Shown here: in pieces, positions 51,048 to 59,881 of the stretch | Position numbering within the stretch: the first letter of the stretch is position 1 | How the letters are laid out: each line of letters opens with the position of its first letter | Assembly (NCBI RefSeq): GCF_035998675.1 | Contig: NZ_DASYHI010000007.1 | Coordinates: 186,001-250,000, forward strand | Direction of reading: 5' to 3' | Source of the DNA: Telluribacter sp035998675 | Lineage (GTDB): Bacteria; Bacteroidota; Bacteroidia; Cytophagales; Spirosomataceae | DNA: 64,000 nt | Translations under genes and position numbers: made by a program | The notes under the pieces: generated by a model | What the model was told of the DNA's origin: nothing | The model's database searches: none | The model's input: the letters and a program-made list of their open reading frames with translations, nothing else

Positions 51048-51301
51048 AGGAAATGATTTATACTTGAAAGTTTTGTGTTAAGGATAATACCTAAAAAATC
51101 CCTAAATTGTGCTCACTCTAATTAAAGTACAAAAATGGCACTTTGGTTTTTCGGAATAGCAAAGTAAAGTAGATTTTTCATTAATTTTATCAGAATCTAT
51201 ATTTTATCGGATCTCCTATAGAGGTAAATCGTTCTATGCTTAACGATGCCTTCACTAAAACATTATATATACGTTATTGTTAAAAAAGAGTTAAGTTTTT
51301 T
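51048..51301. other. AT-rich divergent promoter region
   Basis: A 254-base gap between the minus-strand polysaccharide operon and plus-strand parE. It must drive both. I see AT runs but no exact TAnnTTTG for either side and no hairpin. Confidence 0.4.
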
Positions 51302-53176
51302 ATGGCAGATAGTGTAAATGTACAATATGATGAAAGTAGTATCCGCTCACTCGACTGGAAGGAACATATCCGGTTAAGGCCCGGAATGTACATTGGAAAG
51401 TTGGGCGATGGTGCTTCCGTTGATGATGGTATATACGTACTGGTTAAGGAAATAGTTGACAACTCCATTGACGAGCACATGATGGGCAATGGAAAAACCA
51501 TCGAAATAAAAATTTCAGAACACCGGGTAGAAGTACGGGACTACGGCCGGGGTATTCCGCTGGGAAAGGTAATTGACTGCGTATCCAAAATTAATACGGG
51601 TGGAAAGTATGACTCCGGTGCCTTCCAGAAATCGGTTGGCCTTAATGGGGTTGGTACTAAAGCTGTCAATGCGCTGGCTAATTATTTTAAGGTACAGTCC
51701 TTTAGGGATGGTAAAACCAAATGGGCCGAATTTGCCCAGGGAGAACTGGTCAACCAGTCGGCTGAGGAGGAATCCAACCAGCGTAACGGTACCTTTATTG
51801 CTTTCGAACCGGATGGCCAGATTTTCAAGAATTTCAGGTACATACCCCAGTACCTCGATAACATGATCTGGAATTACTGCTACCTGAACGCAGGCCTGAC
51901 CATTAGCTTTAACGGGCAAAAGTACTTTTCCCAGAACGGATTACTGGATCTGCTGCGCAGTAAAACCGAAGTTGATTCCATTCGGTACCCAATTATTCAT
52001 ATTAAGGGAGAAGATATTGAGTTTGCCATCACGCACGGTAACCAGTACGGCGAGGAATACTATTCTTTTGTGAACGGTCAGTATACTACCCAGGGCGGTA
52101 CCCACTTGTCGGCCTTCCGGGAAGGGGTAGTACGGGCAGTTCGCGAACATTTTAACAAGGAATACGCACCCGAAGATGTCCGCTCTTCCATCATTGCAGC
52201 GGTGGCCATCCGGGTACAGGAGCCAGTCTTCGAATCACAAACCAAGACAAAGCTTGGTTCTACCAACATTTCTCCGGACCCTAATAGCCCCACCGTCCGG
52301 ACTTTTGTTAACGACTTCGTAAAAGAACGACTTGATAATTACCTGCACATGCACCCCGAGTCGCGCGATGCTCTCAAAAAACGCATTGAGCAGTCGGAGC
52401 GGGAGCGTAAGGAGCTGGCCGGAATCAAAAAACTTGCCAACGAACGGGCCAAAAAAGCCAATCTTCATAACAAAAAGTTGCGCGATTGCCGGTTACACCT
52501 GACCGATGCCAAAAACGAAATGCGCCTGGAAACAACCCTTTTTGTGACGGAAGGAGACTCGGCTAGTGGCTCTATTACCAAGTCAAGGGATGTGCAAACA
52601 CAGGCAGTATTCAGTTTGCGGGGAAAGCCTTTGAACTGTTTTGGCCTGAATAAAAAAGTGGTCTATGAAAATGAGGAATTCAACCTCCTTCAGCACGCTC
52701 TGGATATAGAAAACGGCATTGAAAACCTGCGGTTTAACCGGATTGTCATTGCTACGGATGCTGACGTGGATGGTATGCACATCCGGCTACTACTAATGAC
52801 TTTCTTCCTGCAGTTCTTTCCGGACCTGGTACGCAACGGGCATCTTTACATCCTCGAAACGCCGCTTTTCCGGGTCCGTAATAAGAAAGAAACCATTTAC
52901 TGTTATTCGGAGGAAGAAAAAAGGCAGGCCGTTACCAAACTGGGTGGGAAGCCGGAAATTACCCGATTCAAAGGATTGGGAGAGATCTCACCCGGCGAGT
53001 TTGGTACCTTCATTGGAGAAGACATGCGGCTGGAACCCATTATTCTGCAAAAAGAAATGTCCATCCAGAAACTGCTGACTTACTACATGGGAAAAAATAC
53101 CCCTGACCGTCAGCGTTTTATTATTGATAATCTAAAGATTGAAAAGAACGTGGAAGAACTGGCGCTTGTTGGCTAG
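51302..53176 (+). CDS. parE: DNA topoisomerase IV subunit B
   Basis: A 624-residue type IIA topoisomerase ATPase subunit. The GHKL ATPase is N-terminal: LRPGMYIGKLGDG, EIVDNSIDEHMM (Mg/ATP Glu-Asn) and the VGLNGVGTKAVNALA lid. The transducer follows (Lys in KTKLGSTNIS). The toprim domain has TEGDSASGSI, then LRGKPLNCFGL and DADVDGMHIRLLL. The length of about 620 residues fits ParE and short GyrB-like forms in Bacteroidota. No subunit A gene is next to it; pheA follows instead. Confidence 0.9.
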   Translation: MADSVNVQYDESSIRSLDWKEHIRLRPGMYIGKLGDGASVDDGIYVLVKEIVDNSIDEHMMGNGKTIEIKISEHRVEVRDYGRGIPLGKVIDCVSKINTGGKYDSGAFQKSVGLNGVGTKAVNALANYFKVQSFRDGKTKWAEFAQGELVNQSAEEESNQRNGTFIAFEPDGQIFKNFRYIPQYLDNMIWNYCYLNAGLTISFNGQKYFSQNGLLDLLRSKTEVDSIRYPIIHIKGEDIEFAITHGNQYGEEYYSFVNGQYTTQGGTHLSAFREGVVRAVREHFNKEYAPEDVRSSIIAAVAIRVQEPVFESQTKTKLGSTNISPDPNSPTVRTFVNDFVKERLDNYLHMHPESRDALKKRIEQSERERKELAGIKKLANERAKKANLHNKKLRDCRLHLTDAKNEMRLETTLFVTEGDSASGSITKSRDVQTQAVFSLRGKPLNCFGLNKKVVYENEEFNLLQHALDIENGIENLRFNRIVIATDADVDGMHIRLLLMTFFLQFFPDLVRNGHLYILETPLFRVRNKKETIYCYSEEEKRQAVTKLGGKPEITRFKGLGEISPGEFGTFIGEDMRLEPIILQKEMSIQKLLTYYMGKNTPDRQRFIIDNLKIEKNVEELALVG

Positions 53177-53220
53177 TTGTGAAAGTTTCGGAATAATATT
53201 CATTACCCACCTTTGTTTCT

Positions 53221-54294
53221 GTGGAATTACAAGATTTAAGAAAAAGGATTGATTCACTGGATGACCAGCTCCTGCAACTATTAAACGACCGGATGGAGCT
53301 GGTCAAAAAAGTAGGTGAGTTAAAACGAGCCACCAAAACCATTATTTACCGGCCGGAACGGGAAAAACAAATCCTGGACCGGTTGGAAAAGCAAAACGGA
53401 GGCCTGCTCAGCCGCTCGGCCATCGAGGCCATTTTTCTCGAGATTTTTGCCGTTTCCCGTAATCTCGAACTCCCCGAGCGAATTTCTTACCTGGGGCCCG
53501 AGGGTAGCTTTACCCACCAGGCCGCCGAGAGCAGGTTTGGAGGAATGAGCGAGTACCTGATGCTCCCTACCATCCGTTCGGTATTTGATAGCGTTGAAAC
53601 GGGCCGGGCACGGTTTGGGGTGGTACCTATTGAGAACAACCAGGAAGGGGTAGTCAGTGAAACCATGGATTTGCTCCGGGAGAAAGAACTCCTGATTGCC
53701 GCTGAGGTACTGCTTCCCATTCACTTTACCTTTGTTTCCCAATCGGATTCCCTTCAGGATATCCGCCGGATTTATTCCAAAGATATTGCCTTCAGGCAGT
53801 GCAGTAAGTTCCTGCGCGAGTATTTTGAGGAATTGGAGGTAGAGCAAATCCCCGTTGAGTCTACGTCCAAAGCCGCCAAGCTGGCTGCTCAGGAACCCAA
53901 CGCTGCCGCTATTTGCTCCCACATTGCTGCCCGTTTGTTTAGTGTACCCGTTTTGTTTGATAACATTGGTGATGGCGACCAGAACCGGACCCGCTTTATT
54001 ATTCTCTCCAAAGATTTTGTGAATCAAAAGAGTCAGGCGGATAAAACTACCCTGATTGCCAACTTGCCCAATACCCACCGGCCCGGGGTACTTTTCGAGT
54101 TTCTTAAAGAATTTAATGACCGGGGCATTAACCTCACCAAAATCGAGAGCCGTCCCCTTCGGGATGGATCAACTTTTAAGTACTGGTTTCTGGTTGAGTT
54201 TGAAGGCCACAACGATGACCCAAAAGTGCAGGAAATTATGCGGAAGTACGGTACCCACCTCAAGTGGCTGGGCAGCTATGTGCGGATAGCCTAA
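53221..54294 (+). CDS. pheA: Bifunctional chorismate mutase/prephenate dehydratase
   Basis: A 357-residue enzyme of phenylalanine synthesis. Chorismate mutase (AroQ type) covers about 1-85 (RKRIDSLDDQLLQLLNDRM, then RPEREKQILDRLEK). The prephenate dehydratase domain begins ISYLGPEGSFTHQAAESRFG, with PIENNQEGVVSETMDLL and the TRFIIL catalytic motif (NRTRFIILS). A regulatory ACT domain closes the protein (RPGVLFEFLKEFNDRGINLT, ESRPLRDG), typical of Phe feedback control. The start is GTG at 53221. It lies 44 bases after parE. Confidence 0.93.
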   Translation: MELQDLRKRIDSLDDQLLQLLNDRMELVKKVGELKRATKTIIYRPEREKQILDRLEKQNGGLLSRSAIEAIFLEIFAVSRNLELPERISYLGPEGSFTHQAAESRFGGMSEYLMLPTIRSVFDSVETGRARFGVVPIENNQEGVVSETMDLLREKELLIAAEVLLPIHFTFVSQSDSLQDIRRIYSKDIAFRQCSKFLREYFEELEVEQIPVESTSKAAKLAAQEPNAAAICSHIAARLFSVPVLFDNIGDGDQNRTRFIILSKDFVNQKSQADKTTLIANLPNTHRPGVLFEFLKEFNDRGINLTKIESRPLRDGSTFKYWFLVEFEGHNDDPKVQEIMRKYGTHLKWLGSYVRIA

Positions 54295-54321
54295 GTACTT
54301 GCAGGTACTTGGTAAGAAAAT

Positions 54322-55251
54322 CTACTGGTGGAGGTAGGCAAGAGTTTGTTCCTTGTCTACCTTTATTTGTTGTACCAGGTCCTCCAGACTGTTGAATTTG
54401 TGTTCGGGACGCAGATAATGCAGTAGTTCTATTTGCAGTTTTTCGCCGTAAATTTCCCGATCAAAATCAAAAAGGTGGGCTTCAATGGTACGGGTAGTAC
54501 CATCAATGGTGGGGCGGTGGCCTATGTTAAGCATGCCTTTGTAAATTGTACCAGCCTGCTGGGCTTTGATGGTATACACTCCATTGGCCGGAATGAGCTT
54601 GTAATTTTCCTTTACCATGACATTGGCGGTAGGGAAGCCAATGGTGCGCCCTAACTGCTTCCCTTTTACGACCGTGCCCGACAATTGATAGGGCCTGCCC
54701 AGGAGCTCATGCGCTTCCCGCACGTCACCTTCGAGTAAGGACTTGCGTATACGGGTTGAACTGATCGCCAGTTGGTCAATATCCTGGCGGGAAATCTCTT
54801 CCACCTCAAAGCCAAAATGACTGGCGTTCTGTTGCAAAAACTCAAAGCTACCTTCGCGATTGCGGCCAAAACGGTGGTCGTAACCAATCACCAGTTTTCG
54901 GGTACCTATACGATCTACAAGTACCTGACGGATAAAATCGTTGGAGGAAAGCTCCGAAAATGAACGGGTGAAAGGTATTATTACCAGGTGCTGAATACCC
55001 AATTGGGAAAGAATTTCAATTTTTTCCTCAATGGGAGAGAGTAGCTGCAGGCTTTGGCTATCTTCGGAAACCACCATCCGAGGGTGCGGCCAGAAGGTTA
55101 GTACCACGGTTTCGCCTCCGCTTTGGGTACTTATTTCCCGCAGCCGGGCCAGAATTTTCTGATGTCCCAGGTGTACTCCATCAAAAGTACCGCTGGTAAC
55201 TACGGCATAGGGTAGTTTTTGAAAAGAATCGATGGAGTGATGTACTTTCAT
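54322..55251 (-). CDS. ribF: Bifunctional riboflavin kinase/FAD synthetase
   Basis: A 309-residue enzyme making FMN from riboflavin and FAD from FMN. The FAD synthetase domain is N-terminal: VVTSGTFDGVHLGHQKIL (nucleotidyltransferase GxFDGxHxGH), VVIGYDHRFGRNREG and the ISSTRIRKSLLEGDV motif. The riboflavin kinase domain is C-terminal: GTVVKGKQLGRTIGFPTANV (GKxxGxTxxFPTAN) and HLFDFDREIYGEKL. Its ATG overlaps the stop of truB by 4 bases. Confidence 0.95.
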   Translation of the reverse strand: MKVHHSIDSFQKLPYAVVTSGTFDGVHLGHQKILARLREISTQSGGETVVLTFWPHPRMVVSEDSQSLQLLSPIEEKIEILSQLGIQHLVIIPFTRSFSELSSNDFIRQVLVDRIGTRKLVIGYDHRFGRNREGSFEFLQQNASHFGFEVEEISRQDIDQLAISSTRIRKSLLEGDVREAHELLGRPYQLSGTVVKGKQLGRTIGFPTANVMVKENYKLIPANGVYTIKAQQAGTIYKGMLNIGHRPTIDGTTRTIEAHLFDFDREIYGEKLQIELLHYLRPEHKFNSLEDLVQQIKVDKEQTLAYLHQ

Positions 55252-55973
55252 TCGTCTGATGGTAAATCCAACTGGGCCCTTTTTTGCCTGATATAATCTG
55301 GTAAGGCCCAGGCTTCCGACAGCCGGAACTCACCGATACGGGTGCGGCAGAGCGAACTCAGGTAGGCTCCACTGTTGACTAACTGCCCAAAGTCTCTGAC
55401 CATGCTCCGGATGTAGGTACCTTTAGTACACACTATCCGGAAATGGACCAGGGGAATTTGGGAGGCATCTATTTCAAATAACGAAATAGTTACCTGTCGG
55501 GTTTTTATTTCAGCGGTTTCCCCCCGGCGGGCCTTTTTGTACAGGCGTTCACCGCCCACGCGCACAGCGGAGTAGATAGGAGGTACCTGGTCAATGGTAC
55601 CGGTAAGGGCCTGGCGGGCCTGTTCCAGTAAACCAGCAGTAATGTGAGAAGTAGGAAACTCAGCGTCAAACCCGGTTTCCAGGTCAACCGAAGGGGTAGT
55701 CTTTCCAAGTACCAGGGTACCTGTATATTCTTTTTCCTGCGCCTGATAAGCGTCAATTTCTTTGGTTTTTCGACCGGTACAAAGTATCAGCAGGCCCGTT
55801 GCCAGGGGGTCAAGGGTACCCGCATGGCCGATTTTCTTAAACTTACAGGCGCGTTTTAGCTTATTGGCTACGTCAAATGATGTCCAGGTCAGGGGTTTGT
55901 CAATCAGGATTACCTCCCCCTCATCCGGCTGTTGTTGCTCATTTCGAGGTACTTCGGTGGTCAAATCTGTCAT
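55248..55973 (-). CDS. truB: tRNA pseudouridine(55) synthase
   Basis: A 241-residue pseudouridine synthase modifying U55 in the tRNA T loop. Motifs: LIDKPLTWTSFDVANKLKR, the GHAGTLDPLATGLL motif with the catalytic Asp, KEYTGTLVLGKTTPS, PPIYSAVRVGGERLYKKARR and the YIRSMVRDFG motif. It overlaps ribF and lies 2 bases from uppP. Confidence 0.95.
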   Translation of the reverse strand: MTDLTTEVPRNEQQQPDEGEVILIDKPLTWTSFDVANKLKRACKFKKIGHAGTLDPLATGLLILCTGRKTKEIDAYQAQEKEYTGTLVLGKTTPSVDLETGFDAEFPTSHITAGLLEQARQALTGTIDQVPPIYSAVRVGGERLYKKARRGETAEIKTRQVTISLFEIDASQIPLVHFRIVCTKGTYIRSMVRDFGQLVNSGAYLSSLCRTRIGEFRLSEAWALPDYIRQKRAQLDLPSDE

Positions 55974-55975
55974 TC

Positions 55976-56755
55976 CTAAACAATATCAAGCTTATAGCCG
56001 GAGGCCAGCAAGCCAAGCAGCACCAGCCCCAAAATAATACGGTAATAGCCAAACAGCTTAAAACCGTAGCGGGTTAAAAAGTTGATGAAAAACCGAATAG
56101 CCAGCATAGCTACAATAAAGGCCACCAGATTCCCAACAATAAGAGTTTCAATATCCTCGGCCCGAATACTTTCGTATGTTTTGAGAAATTTATAACCGGC
56201 CGCGGCGGCCATGGTAGGTACCGCCAGGAAAAAGGAAAATTCGGCTGATTGCTTCCTGGTAAGTCCCTGGAACATACCCCCAATGATGGTAGCCGCCGAA
56301 CGGGACACCCCCGGAATCATAGCAATACACTGGAAAAAGCCCACCTTTAGGGCTTCCGGGTAGCTGATCTCGCGGTCTTTAGGGTACTCGTTGGCAATTT
56401 TATCAATAAACACCAGGATAATACCCCCCAGAAGTAAGGAGATCGCTACGACCCATACATTTTCCAGCATGGCATCAATCAAATCATTGAGCAGAAAGCC
56501 AATAACCGCCGCGGGCAAGAAAGCAACAAAAAGCTTGTAGTAGAATTCACGGGTTTGAAAAAAACGCCGACGGTATAAAACCAGTACCGACAATATGGCA
56601 CCGAACTGGATATTGACCGTGAACATTTTTGTAAACTCCAGATGGCTGATGCCCATAAAGGAGGAGAAAATGATCATGTGCCCCGTAGAGGAAACCGGCA
56701 GAAACTCAGTAACACCCTCGACGATAGCCAGGATAATCGCTTGCCAAAAACTCAT
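55976..56755 (-). CDS. uppP: Undecaprenyl-diphosphatase
   Basis: A 259-residue polytopic membrane enzyme (BacA/UppP) that recycles undecaprenyl pyrophosphate to the monophosphate carrier used for peptidoglycan and other glycans. Motifs: AIVEGVTEFLPVSSTGHMII (the conserved EGxTEFLPVSSTGH) and IPGVSRSAATIIGGMFQGL (PGxSRSGxT-type; Ala replaces Gly), with ESAEF-like SAEFSFFLAVPTM. Seven to eight hydrophobic segments. Its start shares a base with the stop of the DUF3098 gene. Confidence 0.93.
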   Translation of the reverse strand: MSFWQAIILAIVEGVTEFLPVSSTGHMIIFSSFMGISHLEFTKMFTVNIQFGAILSVLVLYRRRFFQTREFYYKLFVAFLPAAVIGFLLNDLIDAMLENVWVVAISLLLGGIILVFIDKIANEYPKDREISYPEALKVGFFQCIAMIPGVSRSAATIIGGMFQGLTRKQSAEFSFFLAVPTMAAAAGYKFLKTYESIRAEDIETLIVGNLVAFIVAMLAIRFFINFLTRYGFKLFGYYRIILGLVLLGLLASGYKLDIV

Positions 56756-56967
56756 TAATTGGAAGGTTTACGTAGAATAGCCCAGAATTCAACCACAAAC
56801 CCACTGAGGGTAATAAGTGGACCAATTGTCAAACCAAGAATCCCAAATCCAAATTCGTGGGAATCGAGTCCCATGACAATAAAACCAAGTAGGATCAGGG
56901 CCAGACCAATCAGCATAAAGCGGTAGTTGGCAGAAGAAAAGGGTAAAGAATTTTTAGTAGTACCCAT
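56755..56967 (-). CDS. DUF3098 family small membrane protein
   Basis: A 70-residue protein with two hydrophobic segments (LIGLALILLGFIVMGLD and IGPLITLSGFVVEFWAIL). DUF3098 is restricted to Bacteroidota and is often found between ftsX and uppP, exactly as here. Function is unknown; membrane location and this conserved position suggest a link to cell division or lipid-carrier recycling (inference). Confidence 0.82.
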   Translation of the reverse strand: MGTTKNSLPFSSANYRFMLIGLALILLGFIVMGLDSHEFGFGILGLTIGPLITLSGFVVEFWAILRKPSN

Positions 56968-57014
56968 TGTAAAGGTGTTTTTAAATTAAATGTTTTTAGC
57001 GAAAAGCGACAACC

Positions 57015-57893
57015 TTAATACAAGTCATCGAGAGACATGCGCAGGTACCTTGATAACGACTGGAAAGTACTAGTAATGCCAATTCCCAGCCCTAGCACCA
57101 GAATACATGCCAGGAGAATAATTAATTTGTCGTATTCCTGCAGGAGCGACAAACCTTCCACGTTACGAACGGCTACCTGCTGCAGTAACAGCAGGAGCCC
57201 ACCGGCCAAAATACTTCCTATCAGGCCCTGAATGGCCCCCCGAACAATGAAGGGGCGTTGAATAAAGCCATTGGTAGCCCCCACCAGTTGCATACTCCGT
57301 ATCAGAAAGCGTTGCGAATAAATAGCCAGCTTAATGGTATTGTTAATAAGCAGTACTATAATGATAAGCATGATGAGCGCAAAGCTGGATAGGACAATGT
57401 ATATCTTGGTAATGTTCCTATTTATATTGTCAGCCAGGTCTTCCTGGTACACTACCTCATATACATTTGGCAGCTCTTCCAGATCGGTACGAATGAGTTT
57501 CAGCTTGGCTTCTTCGAAATAATCCTCCTGAACTTTTACCCGGTAACTGTCACGCAGGGGATTCTCCCCCAGAAAAGTGGTGAATTCTTCTTTTGTACCT
57601 GCTATGAATTCTTTAGCGGCTTCTTCTTTTGATACAAAGGCAATGGCAGGTTCCTCTCCATTAGGTTGCACATAAGGCTTTTGTCGAATGGAGAGCAGGA
57701 GAGAATCGCGACCAGCTTCGGTAGCCGTTTTTTCCAGAAATACCCTGACTTCAATATTCTGACGAATAATTGAAACCATTTTTTTTGACTGTATGACCAG
57801 CATACCACAAAAACCAATCAAAAAAAGCGCCGCCGTCAGGCTAACGACTATCATGGTATTGGGATAGCTTCCTATCTTCTTCTTTTTTGGCAT
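57015..57893 (-). CDS. ftsX: Cell-division ABC transporter permease FtsX
   Basis: A 292-residue FtsX: N-terminal cytosolic segment, first membrane helix (VVSLTAALFLIGFCGMLVI), extracellular domain of about 130 residues (LLSIRQKPYVQPNGEEPAIA, TTFLGENPLRDSYRV), then three more helices in the C-terminal part. FtsEX regulates peptidoglycan hydrolases at the septum. ftsE is not adjacent, as is usual in Bacteroidota. The ATG at 57893 (MPKKKKIGSYPNT) is preferred to one 24 codons upstream, whose extra residues are not FtsX-like. Confidence 0.9.
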   Translation of the reverse strand: MPKKKKIGSYPNTMIVVSLTAALFLIGFCGMLVIQSKKMVSIIRQNIEVRVFLEKTATEAGRDSLLLSIRQKPYVQPNGEEPAIAFVSKEEAAKEFIAGTKEEFTTFLGENPLRDSYRVKVQEDYFEEAKLKLIRTDLEELPNVYEVVYQEDLADNINRNITKIYIVLSSFALIMLIIIVLLINNTIKLAIYSQRFLIRSMQLVGATNGFIQRPFIVRGAIQGLIGSILAGGLLLLLQQVAVRNVEGLSLLQEYDKLIILLACILVLGLGIGITSTFQSLSRYLRMSLDDLY

Positions 57894-58023
57894 ACAGCAA
57901 ATTGTAGATTTAATTCGGGCAAAAAGGACCTCTACCAGCCGAAGCCGGGAGAATGAACGTTGCAAAAATAGTGATTAATACCAAAACGAAGGCGGTAGGC
58001 CCGAAAGCTTAAGAATTTTTAAC

Positions 58024-58052
58024 GAAAAAAGCGCCCGCATGTCCGGACGCTT
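58024..58052 (-). terminator. Terminator for the bifunctional nuclease gene
   Basis: Short GC-rich stem (58029-58036 with 58045-58052, one mismatch, loop of about 8 bases). The A6 run at 58025-58030 gives the U tract for minus-strand transcription. Confidence 0.6.
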
Positions 58053-58061
58053 CTGAGCATG

Positions 58062-58658
58062 TTAGTTTCGGCGACCCATTTCGTCCCGAATTTTGGCCGC
58101 CTTTTCATATTCTTCGTTTTTTAAGGCGTCGTCGAGCATTTTTTGGAGTTCATCAAAGGAAAGTTCCTTTAGTTGCTCCAGCAGAGTACCCTTCTGGCGA
58201 ATGGGCTCCTGCACCAGGTCCTCATCTTCATCCTCGTCTTCCGACAGGGCACTGGAAATGATACCGGCTTCGGAAAGTATGTTTTCGTAGGTATAAATGG
58301 GTGCATCAAACCGGAGGCCAATGGCAATGGCATCAGAAGGGCGTGAATCCACCTCAACCTCGCGCAAGTCATCGCCGCAAATGATTTTTGCATAGAAAAT
58401 CCCTTCCCGCAGTTCCGAGATGACAATTTCCTTTAATTTAAAATTAAGTGCCAGGGCAAAAGATTTGAATAAATCGTGGGTCATGGGGCGGTTAGGTACT
58501 ATGTTTTCAATTTGAACCGCAATAGCCTGTGCCTCAAATACCCCAATAATAATAGGGAGCCGACGATTGCCCATTTCCTCACCCAGTACCAGTGCGAAAG
58601 AGCCTGACTGCGACTGGCTGGGAGATAAGCCCAATATTTCAAGTTTAATTTTTTTCAC
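58062..58658 (-). CDS. Bifunctional nuclease family protein (DUF151) with UVR motif
   Basis: A 198-residue protein. The DUF151 domain (bifunctional nuclease) covers about 1-130: LGLSPSQSQSGSFALVLGEE, RLPIIIGVFEAQAIAVQIE and PSDAIAIGLRFDAPIY. A Glu/Asp-rich stretch (SEDEDEDEDL) links it to a C-terminal UVR motif (LDDALKNEEYEKAAKIRDEM), which binds UvrB-like or clamp-type partners in other proteins. DUF151 proteins have reported RNase/DNase activity. The GTG at 58658 (VKKIKLEILGL) is chosen; an ATG 11 codons upstream is in frame (58691). Confidence 0.82.
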   Translation of the reverse strand: MKKIKLEILGLSPSQSQSGSFALVLGEEMGNRRLPIIIGVFEAQAIAVQIENIVPNRPMTHDLFKSFALALNFKLKEIVISELREGIFYAKIICGDDLREVEVDSRPSDAIAIGLRFDAPIYTYENILSEAGIISSALSEDEDEDEDLVQEPIRQKGTLLEQLKELSFDELQKMLDDALKNEEYEKAAKIRDEMGRRN

Positions 58659-58820
58659 GGTAGGTCTGTAATTTTCATACAAAAAAATCAAAATACAGCG
58701 ATAGTCCTGAAAGTGCTTTGACTAGGGAAAGCCAGAATCGCTGCCAATATTTCTACTAATTTTATTCCAGCGGAGGTACTCCTGGGATTTAATCTGAAAA
58801 AAAGGGTAGCAGAAGGACAA

Positions 58821-58863
58821 AAATAAAAAACCTGCCCTGCATAAAAAAATGCAGCGCAGGTTT
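58821..58863 (-). terminator. Terminator after etfA
   Basis: 15-base arms (58828-58842 and 58849-58863) with one mismatch and an A6 loop. The A-rich flank on the plus strand gives the U tract for minus-strand transcripts coming from etfBA. Confidence 0.75.
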
Positions 58864-58879
58864 CCTGTGATTTTATAGT

Positions 58880-59845
58880 TTATTTTAACGCTTCCGCCGC
58901 TTTGGTAAGCCGGGGTAATATGTCAAAAACATCCCCTACAATGCCATAGTCGGCCGCTTTGAAAAATGGCGCATCGGCGTCTTTATTGATTACTACAATG
59001 CATTTGGAACCGTTCACACCCGCCAGATGCTGAATAGCCCCCGAAATTCCGCAGGCTATGTACAGGTTCGGGGCTACTTTTATGCCCGTTTGACCAATGT
59101 GCTCGTGGTGGGGACGCCAATCCAGGTCCGACACCGGTTTGGAACAGCCGGTAGCTGCTCCCAGCGCTTTGGCCAGGTCAAGCAGGGGTTCCCAGTTTTC
59201 GGGCCCCTTCATACCCCGTCCGCCCGAAACAATTATATCGGCATCGCTCAGGGATAGTTCCGCGTTTGATTTTTCCACGTCAGTTACTTTGGCCACGAAG
59301 TTAGCGTCACTCAGGGTAGGAGAGAAGGCCTCAACCGTGGCAGAAGCACCCGTTTCCGTGGCTTCTATCGCGTTTTTCTGGATCGCCAGGATTTTTATTT
59401 CCGATTTAATATCCACCGTGGCAAAGGCCTTACCGGTATATATGCTCCGCTTTACTTTAAAGCCGCCGTTTAAATCAGGTAGTTCGGTGACGCCAGAAAT
59501 AACGCTGGCTTTCAGTTTGGCGGCGGTACGGGCCGCTACGGCATCTCCCAACCCGGACTTAGCCATAACTATTACTTTACTGCCTTCTTTTTGAGCGGCC
59601 TGAGCCACTACATCGGCAAAGGCCATGCTATTTTCGTGGGTGAGTTTCGGGTCAGCGGCGTGTAGCACCTTGTTGGCACCAAAAGTACCGGCCTGGGAAA
59701 GTACTGACTCCTCGACGGTACCCAGCGCCAGTACCGTAGTGCTGGCATTGAGCATTTTGGCTACTTCGGCCCCGTAGGCTATTGCCTCCTGCGACGCTTT
59801 CTTGATGGAGCCGTTATCTATTTCTACAAAAACTAATACTGACAT
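58880..59845 (-). CDS. etfA: Electron transfer flavoprotein subunit alpha
   Basis: A 321-residue ETF alpha. N-terminal nucleotide-binding-like domain: VLVFVEIDNGSIKKASQEAI. The C-terminal FAD domain has the family signature: IIVSGGRGMKGPENWEPLLD, GAATGCSKPVSDLDW, HIGQTGIKVAPNLYIACGIS, SGAIQHLAGVNGSKCIVVIN. With ETF beta it passes electrons from acyl-CoA and related dehydrogenases to the quinone pool. It follows etfB by 36 bases. Confidence 0.95.
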   Translation of the reverse strand: MSVLVFVEIDNGSIKKASQEAIAYGAEVAKMLNASTTVLALGTVEESVLSQAGTFGANKVLHAADPKLTHENSMAFADVVAQAAQKEGSKVIVMAKSGLGDAVAARTAAKLKASVISGVTELPDLNGGFKVKRSIYTGKAFATVDIKSEIKILAIQKNAIEATETGASATVEAFSPTLSDANFVAKVTDVEKSNAELSLSDADIIVSGGRGMKGPENWEPLLDLAKALGAATGCSKPVSDLDWRPHHEHIGQTGIKVAPNLYIACGISGAIQHLAGVNGSKCIVVINKDADAPFFKAADYGIVGDVFDILPRLTKAAEALK

Positions 59846-59881
59846 AGTTTCTTTTCAATTTTATGATTGAGAGTAGTGGGT

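Noticed and set aside
53320..54078. 252-codon minus-strand open frame inside pheA
   Set aside because: Fully antisense to an unambiguous PheA; composition mirrors the coding strand and has no family features.
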